Part shown: one piece after another, positions 45,016 to 52,802 of the stretch
Layout: every line of letters starts with the position of its first letter
Position numbering within the stretch: position 1 is the stretch's first letter
Assembly: GCA_021772985.1 (NCBI GenBank)
Contig: JAJFKX010000023.1
Location: 1 to 64,000, forward strand
Source: Gammaproteobacteria bacterium
GTDB lineage: Bacteria > Pseudomonadota > Gammaproteobacteria > Xanthomonadales > Wenzhouxiangellaceae
Reading direction: 5' to 3'
DNA: 64,000 nucleotides
The notes under the pieces: generated by a model
What the model saw: the letters and a program-made list of their open reading frames with translations, nothing else
Told to the model about the DNA's origin: nothing
Databases searched by the model: none
Program-made: the position numbers and the translations under genes

Positions 45016-45632
45016 TGACATATTCTAATGCAACCATTTTTATTATTGATGACGATCAGGCTGTCCGCCATGCATTAAGTTTGCTGATCAAGTCAGTAGG
45101 ATTAACATTTTCTGCTTTTGCTTCAGCTCAGGAGTTTTTACAACACTATACGCCCGAGTTGAGTGGTTGCCTGGTGTTGGATATACGTATGCCAGGTATG
45201 AGTGGCCTGGATTTGCAACAACAGCTCAATAAAATGGGCTCAACATTACCTATTATATTTATAACCGGTCATGGTGATGTGCCGATGGCAGTGGAGGCTA
45301 TACGCCACGGGGCACTGGATTTTTTACAAAAACCCTTTCGTGATCAGGATTTGCTGGATCGGATCAATGATGCATTGGAACAGGATGCTGGAAATCGTCA
45401 GCACATGGTTGAACAGCAAAGTATTCTTAGCCGTATCGCCAGCTTAACCCCACGTGAGCGTGAGGTGATGGATATGGTGGTTAATGGGAGCGCCAATAAG
45501 GTGATCGCTATTGACCTGAATTTGAGCCAACGAACTGTGGAAATTCATCGCGCCCGTGTGATGGAAAAAATGCAGGCTCGCTCATTGGCACAGCTGGTTA
45601 AACTAGTGATGAGAGCAACAGACGATCAATAA
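45015..45632 (+). CDS. fixJ: FixJ-like response regulator
   Basis: The 205-residue partner of the kinase has a complete receiver: acidic pocket FIIDDDQ, phospho-acceptor Asp56 (LVLDIRMPG), Thr in FITGHGD and Lys in LQKPF. A LuxR-type helix-turn-helix follows (LTPREREVMDMVV, then IAIDLNLSQRTVEIHR). It starts with the ATG that overlaps the fixL stop (TGATG). It is the best candidate to bind the 13-bp boxes of this region. A diverged fragment of the same gene lies in the island at 26958. Confidence 0.93.
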   Translation: MTYSNATIFIIDDDQAVRHALSLLIKSVGLTFSAFASAQEFLQHYTPELSGCLVLDIRMPGMSGLDLQQQLNKMGSTLPIIFITGHGDVPMAVEAIRHGALDFLQKPFRDQDLLDRINDALEQDAGNRQHMVEQQSILSRIASLTPREREVMDMVVNGSANKVIAIDLNLSQRTVEIHRARVMEKMQARSLAQLVKLVMRATDDQ

Positions 45633-45777
45633 TCTATAATAATACCAAGTCGTCATCAATTTATAAGTATATAGGTAATTATCCTTATATATAGTGTAAA
45701 TTTATTTTGGCATTATTTATGGTGTTCGCCGATCCAATTATAACTATAGGTTGAATTTGCCAAGAGCACCATATTTA

Positions 45778-46173
45778 ATGACTGAAAATGTACTTAACGA
45801 AGCTAATAGCATACATATTATTGATCAGGATGAAGCAGTACGTAATAGTTTAATTCGATTGCTTCAGCCATTGGGCGTGCAGGTCATCCAGTGCTCTACA
45901 GCAGAAATATTTCTGAATCAGCTTAACACCCGTCTGCCAGCTTGCTTACTCATTGAAGTCCATTTGCCGGGTATTAGCGGGCTGGAATTGTTAAAACGCC
46001 TGAATGCCATGAATATTAAAATTCCCAGCATCTTGTTTGCTACTCATAGCGATGTGCCTACTGCTGTACATGCTATGCGCGCCGGGGCATTTGACTTTAT
46101 CGAAAAACCATTTGTTGAGCGTCAGTTGATCAGCCGCATACAGGAAATTCTAAACATTACGCCGTGCGATTGA
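45778..46173 (+). CDS. Stand-alone degenerate receiver domain
   Basis: The 131-residue protein is a FixJ-type receiver without an output domain. Conserved residues are changed: the acidic pair is Asp-Gln (IIDQDEA), the phospho-acceptor Asp is Glu60 (LLIEVHLPG) and the Thr of the active site is Ala (LFATHSD). Only the Lys (IEKPF) is kept. It probably cannot be phosphorylated and might mimic an active state or compete for FixL or FixJ. Starts at 45751 (TTG) or 45778 (ATG) are possible, neither with a strong site. Confidence 0.8.
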   Translation: MTENVLNEANSIHIIDQDEAVRNSLIRLLQPLGVQVIQCSTAEIFLNQLNTRLPACLLIEVHLPGISGLELLKRLNAMNIKIPSILFATHSDVPTAVHAMRAGAFDFIEKPFVERQLISRIQEILNITPCD

Positions 46174-46235
46174 AGTTGTTTGTTCCTTGGCTGACAGCAA
46201 CTGATATTCATTCACGATGTTATAACAACCAATTT

Positions 46236-46248
46236 CGGTAATTGCGGA
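46236..46248 (+). promoter_or_regulatory. Shared 13-bp box upstream of the ABC exporter
   Basis: CGGTAATTGCGGA fits the consensus fully and is 38 bp before the exporter start. With its TTT flank it nearly repeats the box before ftsH. Confidence 0.6.
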
Positions 46249-46285
46249 TTGTACGAGGTAATGTGTTTACGGATGATAGGTTATT

Positions 46286-46993
46286 ATGGCTGCTATTGTT
46301 TTACAGGCTAAGGGTCTGACCAAGGTTTATCAGACCGGCACGGTCCAGATACATGCTCTGCGAGGTGTGGACTTAGCTCTTTATGAAGGTGAGCTGGTGG
46401 TGCTGTTGGGCACGTCCGGTTCCGGCAAATCGACCTTACTCAATATTCTTGGTGGGCTTGATACACCAACCAGTGGTTCGGTGGTGTTTCGTGATCAGCA
46501 GTTAAGCCATTCAAATACAGCGGCACTGACCAGCTATCGCCGTGATCATGTGAGTTTTGTGTTCCAGTTTTACAACCTGATTCCCAGCTTGACCGCACGT
46601 GAAAATGTTGCGCTGGTCACTGAGATAGCCCGCGACCCGATGAAGCCGGATGATGCTTTGGCTCTGGTGGGGCTGGCACAACGGATGGATCACTTTCCCG
46701 CGCAATTATCAGGCGGCGAACAACAGCGGGTGGCCATCGCCCGGGCCATTGCAAAACAGCCGGAAATCCTATTATGTGACGAACCCACTGGCGCACTGGA
46801 CAGTGAAACCGGAGTTTTAGTACTGCAAGCCATTGAACAAATCAACCGGGAGTTGGGGACTACAACAGCTGTTATCACTCACAATACTGTTATTGGCAGC
46901 ATGGCAGACCGGGTTTTATCCATCGGTGACGGCTGCATTACCCACGTGGAACGCAACGCCCAACGATGTTTGCCGCATCAGTTGGCTTGGTGA
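46286..46993 (+). CDS. ABC exporter ATP-binding protein (MacB/LolD type)
   Basis: The 235-residue ATPase has Walker [13 protein letters not shown], the Q loop [17 protein letters not shown] typical of the LolD/MacB group, the signature [14 protein letters not shown] and Walker [13 protein letters not shown]. It starts a three-gene operon with the FtsX-type permease and the HlyD-type adaptor, spaced by three bases each. Confidence 0.92.
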   Translation: MAAIVLQAKGLTKVYQTGTVQIHALRGVDLALYEGELVVLLGTSGSGKSTLLNILGGLDTPTSGSVVFRDQQLSHSNTAALTSYRRDHVSFVFQFYNLIPSLTARENVALVTEIARDPMKPDDALALVGLAQRMDHFPAQLSGGEQQRVAIARAIAKQPEILLCDEPTGALDSETGVLVLQAIEQINRELGTTTAVITHNTVIGSMADRVLSIGDGCITHVERNAQRCLPHQLAW

Positions 46994-46996
46994 GGC

Positions 46997-49363
46997 ATGC
47001 GTGTATTAAATCGTAAATTATTGCGTGATCTATGGTATTTGCGTGGCCAGGTACTGGCCATTGGTGCTGTGATTGCATCCGGCGTGGCAGTGCTGGTGAT
47101 GTCGCTGTCAACCCTGGAAGCACTGCGTGAAACAAGTACAGCCTATTATCAACGCTATCAATTCGCCGAGGTGTTTGCCAGCGTTAAACGGGCACCGGAG
47201 AAACTGTCCAAGCGTGTACATAACATTGCCGGTGTGCACACAGTTGAAACCCGCATTGTCCACTATGCAACGCTGGATGTTGAAGGTTTTGCCGAGCCTG
47301 TCATGGGGCAGTTGGTCTCGATACCGGATGACCGCGAGCCAACCTTGAACAAGCTGGCATTACGCGCCGGACGCTGGATAACGCCTGCACGCCACGATGA
47401 AGTGATACTGCATGAAGCGTTCGCATCAGCCCACGGCCTACAGCCAGGAGATGAATTACAGGCGGTCTTAAATGGTCACCAGAGGACACTGCGGATCACC
47501 GGTATTGCTTTGTCACCGGAATTTATCTATAACCTGGGGCCAGGCGCTTTGCTGCCTGATGAGCTGCGTTTTGGCGTGATTTGGATGAGCCGCGCAGCTT
47601 TGGCTGCAGCGTTTGATCTGCAAGGCGCCTTCAATGAGATCAGCCTTACGCTTATCCCAGGCGTGCAGGCAGAACAGGTTATTCAAGCGCTTGATGGTTT
47701 GCTTGATGATTATGGCGGTAATGGCGCAATGGCACGCGCAGATCAAATCTCTAACTGGTTTGTCATGAATGAGATCAAGCAACAGGCAACCATGTCAGTA
47801 ATTTTACCTGGTATTTTCCTGTTGATCGCCGCATTTTTGACCAATATGGTGCTAGCCAGATTGATATCCATAGAGCGCAGCCAGATCGGCTTATTAAAAG
47901 CATTTGGCTACCGCAATAGTGAAGTTGCCGCGCATTATGCGTTGCTGGTATCGGCTATAGCCAGCGTTGGTATCATTATCGGTTTTTTAGTCGGGGTATG
48001 GCTTGGGCGCTTAAACACCCAAATTTATGCCGACCTTTTCAGGTTTCCGTTATTGCTGTATCGGCCCAGCATGATAGCGTTTGCGCTGGCAGGAGGCTTG
48101 AGTTTGCTGACGGCATTAGCAGGCGCTGCGAGTGCGGTAAGACATGCAGTGACCTTAACTCCAGCACAAGCAATGTTGCCGCCGTCACCGCCTATTTTCC
48201 AGCGCAGCCGTTGGGCAAGTAACCGGGTCGTGCGTTGGATTGATCAGCCAACACGCATTATGTTACGTGACATCGCTCGCTGGCCGTTACGTTCCGGGTT
48301 AACCGGTTCGGGCATTGCAGCGGCTGTGGCATTACTGGTTATGGCTCTGCAATGGGAAGATTCATTGGATTACCTTGCCCAAAGCTATTTCTTTGACGCC
48401 CAGCATCAGGATGTCAGCATTGGTTTGGCAGATCCGCAGGCAAGCAATATCGTCCATGATTTCACCCACATGCCCGGCGTTTTAGCAGCTGAACCGGCCC
48501 GTCTGGTCAGTGCAGATCTGAGTGCCGGGCCGGTCACCCATCGTGGCGCCATCTATGCTATTAGCGGCAGTGCACAGCTGCAGCCTGCCTATGATGAGCG
48601 CCAGCATAGAAACTTTGCAATGCCGGCGAGCGGACTGGTTTTAAGCACGAATCTGGCAGAAAAACTAGAGGTTACCGTTGGTGAATTTATCTGGGTCAAG
48701 CTGCGCGAGGGCCGCCGACCATTGGTGCAGTTGCCGATTACCGGGCTGCTGGAAACCTATCTCGGCATGCCTGCCTATATGCACATTGATGCCTTGCATC
48801 AACTGCTCCATGAGCGCCGCAGTACAAATCATGTCAGCTTGTTAATTGATACTCATTACACCGCACAATTTTATCGTGAACTTAAAAGCTTACCCAGCGT
48901 GTCAGCAGTCATGCTGCGCCAGGCAGCTATTGATGCGTTTTACAGCAAAGTTGTGGAGCATTTAATGGTCTTCGTCTCAATGTTTTCCATCCTTGCCTGT
49001 GCACTTGGCTTTGGCATTGCTTACAACAGTACACGCATAGCACTGTCTGAACGCGGGCGTGAACTGGCCACTTTACGGGTACTGGGTTTTCGCAGCGCTG
49101 AAATCGCCTACATCCTGCTTGGCGAAATTGTACTGCTAAGCATCATCGCATTACCGTTTGGCTGCTTGTTCGGCTATGGCTTGGTGAATGTAATGACCGC
49201 TGCATTCAAGACTGAATTATTCCGTATACCCTTGGTCATTGAACCATCAACCTATGGCGGGGCAATGCTGATCACGCTGCTGACAATTGCTGTTTCAGCA
49301 ATGATTGTGCTACGCAGAATAAAACGTCTCGATTTAATCAAAGTATTAAAAACCCGTGAGTAA
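46997..49363 (+). CDS. ABC exporter FtsX-type permease
   Basis: The 788-residue membrane protein has two FtsX-type halves. Each has a helix bundle and a large outer domain: helices at about 17-35, three near 260-370, one near 430 and three at the C-terminus. RLISIERSQIGLLKAFGYRNSEV and ALSERGRELATLRVLGFRSAEI are the family's coupling segments, one per half. The complex likely exports a hydrophobic or lipid-like substrate or couples ATP to work in the periplasm. The substrate is not evident. Confidence 0.9.
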   Translation: MRVLNRKLLRDLWYLRGQVLAIGAVIASGVAVLVMSLSTLEALRETSTAYYQRYQFAEVFASVKRAPEKLSKRVHNIAGVHTVETRIVHYATLDVEGFAEPVMGQLVSIPDDREPTLNKLALRAGRWITPARHDEVILHEAFASAHGLQPGDELQAVLNGHQRTLRITGIALSPEFIYNLGPGALLPDELRFGVIWMSRAALAAAFDLQGAFNEISLTLIPGVQAEQVIQALDGLLDDYGGNGAMARADQISNWFVMNEIKQQATMSVILPGIFLLIAAFLTNMVLARLISIERSQIGLLKAFGYRNSEVAAHYALLVSAIASVGIIIGFLVGVWLGRLNTQIYADLFRFPLLLYRPSMIAFALAGGLSLLTALAGAASAVRHAVTLTPAQAMLPPSPPIFQRSRWASNRVVRWIDQPTRIMLRDIARWPLRSGLTGSGIAAAVALLVMALQWEDSLDYLAQSYFFDAQHQDVSIGLADPQASNIVHDFTHMPGVLAAEPARLVSADLSAGPVTHRGAIYAISGSAQLQPAYDERQHRNFAMPASGLVLSTNLAEKLEVTVGEFIWVKLREGRRPLVQLPITGLLETYLGMPAYMHIDALHQLLHERRSTNHVSLLIDTHYTAQFYRELKSLPSVSAVMLRQAAIDAFYSKVVEHLMVFVSMFSILACALGFGIAYNSTRIALSERGRELATLRVLGFRSAEIAYILLGEIVLLSIIALPFGCLFGYGLVNVMTAAFKTELFRIPLVIEPSTYGGAMLITLLTIAVSAMIVLRRIKRLDLIKVLKTRE

Positions 49364-49366
49364 GTT

Positions 49367-50575
49367 ATGACTGCAAACTGGAAACGAATTGTTATCTGGG
49401 CAACGATCACGATAGTGCTGTTGGGTATGTTGCTGTTTGCTTTTATGCCCCGCGCGATTATGGTTGACCTGATCACGCTACAACCCAGCAGTATGGCTGT
49501 TACCGTTGATGCAGAAGGCCAAACACGGATTCACGACGTGTTCATACTTTCGGCACCGGTTGCCGGTCGAGTATTGAGAATTGATGCGCATGTTGGTGAC
49601 AGGGTAATCGCAAATGAGACCATATTGGCAAAAATCGAGCCTGCTGATCCGGCGTTTCTCGATCCGCGCAGCGAGGCGCAAAGCCAGGCAGCATTATATA
49701 CTGCAGAATCAGCGCTTGATCAAGCACAGGCAACCGTAGAGCAGGCGGAAGCTGAGTTGGACTATGCTGCTGCAGAGGTGCGTCGTGCCCGCGAATTGAT
49801 TGCTGAGGGCACGATATCACAACGTGCTTTGGATGAAGCAGAACGCCTGTATAAGACACAAAATGCGGGTTTGAGGACAGCACAGGCAGGATTACAGATG
49901 CGTATGTTCGAACTGGAACAGGCCCGTGCGGCTTTGCTGTCACCCACAGAAACACAACAGCGGCATGGGCTATGTGATTGTGTGCCGATAATGGCACCTG
50001 TTAACGGGCGGGTGCTGCAAATTATCAATTTCAGTGAACGGGTGGTGGCTGCCGGTGAGCCCTTGATGGAAATCGGGGACCCTGAAGATATGGAAGTGTG
50101 GGTTGATTTTTTATCTGCTGATGCGGTCCGGATTCAGGCAGGGCAGGCAGTGATTATGACCGGTTGGGGAGGTGACCAGCCACTACAAGGGCAAGTGCGT
50201 TATGTAGAGCCCTTTGGTTTTACTAAAGTATCAGCATTGGGTATTGAGGAACAGCGGGTTAATGTAATCATTGATTTTGTTAGTGTAGCCGAGGATTGGG
50301 GTAATCTTGGGCATGGATATCAGGTTGATGCAAGTGTGGTTTTGTGGGAACAAAGCGACATTTTAGCTGTGCCATTAATAGCACTATTCCGTTATCAGCA
50401 GCACTGGGCTGTTTTTGTTATGAACAATGGCAGGGCTATTCTGCGGCATGTGGAGCTGGGGCAGCGTAACGGTGTTGTAGCTGAAATTCTCACTGGTCTT
50501 ACCGCCGGTGAGCAAGTTGTTTTACACCCTAATAATCGCGTACTGGATGGTATCAGGATAACCGCGCGCAACTGA
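49367..50575 (+). CDS. HlyD-family periplasmic adaptor
   Basis: The 402-residue protein has an N-terminal membrane anchor (9-28), a lipoyl-like domain split by a helical hairpin (VFILSAPVAGRVLRIDAHVGD and PIMAPVNGRVLQI), a coiled coil (about 95-195) and beta-barrel segments. It should link the ABC permease to the outer envelope. Here it is the last gene of the operon, while MacA-type adaptors usually come first. No outer-membrane partner gene is nearby. Confidence 0.9.
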   Translation: MTANWKRIVIWATITIVLLGMLLFAFMPRAIMVDLITLQPSSMAVTVDAEGQTRIHDVFILSAPVAGRVLRIDAHVGDRVIANETILAKIEPADPAFLDPRSEAQSQAALYTAESALDQAQATVEQAEAELDYAAAEVRRARELIAEGTISQRALDEAERLYKTQNAGLRTAQAGLQMRMFELEQARAALLSPTETQQRHGLCDCVPIMAPVNGRVLQIINFSERVVAAGEPLMEIGDPEDMEVWVDFLSADAVRIQAGQAVIMTGWGGDQPLQGQVRYVEPFGFTKVSALGIEEQRVNVIIDFVSVAEDWGNLGHGYQVDASVVLWEQSDILAVPLIALFRYQQHWAVFVMNNGRAILRHVELGQRNGVVAEILTGLTAGEQVVLHPNNRVLDGIRITARN

Positions 50576-50592
50576 TACAAAACTGTCGTCAA

Positions 50593-50605
50593 TAAGTATT
50601 TACCA
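50593..50605 (-). promoter_or_regulatory. Shared 13-bp box (minus orientation) upstream of usp2
   Basis: On the minus strand it reads TGGTAAATACTTA, one base from the consensus. It lies 90 bp before the usp2 start and nearly repeats the box at 40351 in the other orientation. Confidence 0.45.
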
Positions 50606-50694
50606 ATAAGTCCTAGGTGTAGTTACGAATTTCGTTTAACAATTGCTTGCATTATTCTGATATCAATATTTATTGAGCATTTCAGGAGGCTTTC

Positions 50695-51693
50695 ATGATG
50701 GATGCAGGTAACCGGTTACTGGTTGTTATTGACCCTCGCGAGCCATCAGACTTTGTTGTGCAAAGAGCGATTGAACTGGCACAACAATTTGATGCTGACC
50801 TGGAGCTTTTTGCCAGCTATCACATACACTTAGGGTTCTCTATTGAAGTTCTGAAGTCTGAGATTTTTCATCATGCTGTTTTCGATCCTTTAGGTGAATT
50901 GGAGTCGATGCTGGAAAAAATTGCTGAGCCGATACGAGCTTATGGAATTGAAGTCACTGTGGATGTTGTCTGTGATGCACCATTACATGAGGCTATTGTT
51001 CGTAAAGTGCTGCGCGATAAACCTCGTTGGGTGATAAAAGATGCGTACCATCATGGTGTCTTGCAAGAGCTGAGTTTTGATAATACAGATTGGAATTTGA
51101 TTCGCGAATGCCCTTGTCCATTATGGCTGGTACGCTCATCCGAGTCGGTAATAAAAGCACCTGTATTGGCAGCAGTTGATCCATTGCACACTCATGATAA
51201 ACCAGCATCGTTGGATAAGAAGATAGTATCTTTATCACAGTTTATTGCCGGTCAAACAAAAAGCGACTTGCACGTTTTTCACTCGTATGATCCAACTCCT
51301 GCATTTATGGTCACACCGGGTGCTGAATCAGCTGGCATTCTAGGGCAAAGCCTTAGTGAGCAGATGCAAGTAATCCACAACAAGGCGTTGAAAGAACTGG
51401 CTGATAGTTTTTCGATTTCGGAAGAAAAGGTACATTTGGAATTGGGTTCTGTGAAAAAGAACCTATATGCATTAATAAAAGAGCTAGAGGTTGGTTTGAT
51501 AGTTATGGGGGCGGTGGCAAGAAACCCATTTAAACGAATCTTTATAGGCAGCACTGCAGAAGAGGTTTTGCAACGCTTACCATGCGATGTGGTTATAGTG
51601 AAACCCGAATGGTTTGTTACACACCTTGATAGCACACCTTATGTCAAAGACTTGGATTTAATTAAAGATCGAAAATGGGGGCTAAAATGTTAA
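50695..51693 (+). CDS. Tandem universal stress protein (second copy)
   Basis: The 332-residue protein has two Usp domains. The second has VIMGAVARNPFKRIFIGSTAEEVL, a good ATP-binding type motif; the first is degenerate. Compared with the usp at 42679 it shares the domain layout and the linker words AAVDPLHTHDKPASLDKKI. AGGAGG stands five bases before the ATG, so translation should be strong. A minus-oriented 13-bp box lies 90 bp upstream. Confidence 0.9.
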   Translation: MMDAGNRLLVVIDPREPSDFVVQRAIELAQQFDADLELFASYHIHLGFSIEVLKSEIFHHAVFDPLGELESMLEKIAEPIRAYGIEVTVDVVCDAPLHEAIVRKVLRDKPRWVIKDAYHHGVLQELSFDNTDWNLIRECPCPLWLVRSSESVIKAPVLAAVDPLHTHDKPASLDKKIVSLSQFIAGQTKSDLHVFHSYDPTPAFMVTPGAESAGILGQSLSEQMQVIHNKALKELADSFSISEEKVHLELGSVKKNLYALIKELEVGLIVMGAVARNPFKRIFIGSTAEEVLQRLPCDVVIVKPEWFVTHLDSTPYVKDLDLIKDRKWGLKC

Positions 51694-51792
51694 AATAGCC
51701 TCATTAACAAATAGCCATGTTAGTGCAATAATCCAGGTATGAGCCGACTGCAACAGTATTTATCAGGAACTGTTAAATATTAATAAATAATT

Positions 51793-52782
51793 ATGGATAA
51801 GAAGATTTATATTTATGAGGTTGAACCGGAGTTTGCCAGCTATTTTGATGAGTTTAATGCAGATAATAGCCTGGTTTGGTCGGTTGATGCACTTGATGTT
51901 GGTAATGTCACTGAATACACGGATGCAGAGGTTATCAGTACTTTTATTGGCTCGAGACTAGATGCAACAGTACTTGAAAAATTAATAAACTTAAAGTTAA
52001 TCGCTACTCGTTCTACGGGTTTTGATCATATTGATTTGAATTATTGCCGTGACCGTCATATTACTGTGTGCAATGTACCAAATTATGGTTCTGATACGGT
52101 TGCTGAGCATGCTTTTGCTATGTTATTAGCGATTACTCACAAGCTTGAAGCCGCCCTGTATGCTACCCGGCATGGAGTTTTTTCCACTCAAGGTTTGCGC
52201 GGCATGGATTTGTTTGGAAAAACATTAGGAGTCATAGGGACTGGAAATATTGGGAGCAGCATGGTGCGTATCGCGCATGGGTTTGGGATGAATATTGTTG
52301 CTTGTGATCTGATTGAAAATCATGAGTTAGTCCTGAAGTACGGTGTTCAATATATGGATTTTAATGAAGCCCTTGAAAATAGTGATGTAATCAGCATTCA
52401 TGTCCCTGGCGGAAACGAGACCAGGCATATGTTTGGTGATGCAGAGTTCAGCCGGCTACAGAAAGGGGCAATTCTGATCAATACGTCACGTGGTGATGTG
52501 GTCGATACTTTTAGCCTTATCCGGGCATTAACTGATGGGCGCCTGGCTGCCGCCGGACTTGATGTGCTGCCTGCTGAACGGGAGTTGCGTGGCTGTTTTG
52601 GTGATGCCGTTGAAATTGAACATTTGTTACATGCGAATCATACCTTGATGAATATGCCCAATGTAATTGTGACGCCGCACAATGCATTTAATACCTTTGA
52701 AGCTGTAAGACGTATCATTATGCTAACGATAAACAACATTAAAGCTTATATTGCAGGGCAGCCAGTGAATGTTGTGAGTTAA
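51793..52782 (+). CDS. D-2-hydroxyacid dehydrogenase (D-lactate dehydrogenase-like)
   Basis: The 329-residue enzyme has the NAD motif GVIGTGNIGSSMVRIAHGFGMNI followed by Asp (ACDL), which favours NAD over NADP. The catalytic Arg is in NTSRGDVVDT, the Glu in LDVLPAERE and the His in TPHNAF. The long insertion between the Glu and His and the overall pattern resemble fermentative LdhA, which reduces pyruvate to D-lactate. That would suit an oxygen-poor or resting state. A weak relative of the 13-bp box lies at 51735. Confidence 0.82.
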   Translation: MDKKIYIYEVEPEFASYFDEFNADNSLVWSVDALDVGNVTEYTDAEVISTFIGSRLDATVLEKLINLKLIATRSTGFDHIDLNYCRDRHITVCNVPNYGSDTVAEHAFAMLLAITHKLEAALYATRHGVFSTQGLRGMDLFGKTLGVIGTGNIGSSMVRIAHGFGMNIVACDLIENHELVLKYGVQYMDFNEALENSDVISIHVPGGNETRHMFGDAEFSRLQKGAILINTSRGDVVDTFSLIRALTDGRLAAAGLDVLPAERELRGCFGDAVEIEHLLHANHTLMNMPNVIVTPHNAFNTFEAVRRIIMLTINNIKAYIAGQPVNVVS

Positions 52783-52802
52783 ATTTATAAGTCCTTTTAA
52801 AT

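Noticed and set aside
51735-51747. A ninth copy of the 13-bp box before the 2-hydroxyacid dehydrogenase
   Set aside because: AGGTATGAGCCGA misses two fixed positions, including the central T; too weak to count.
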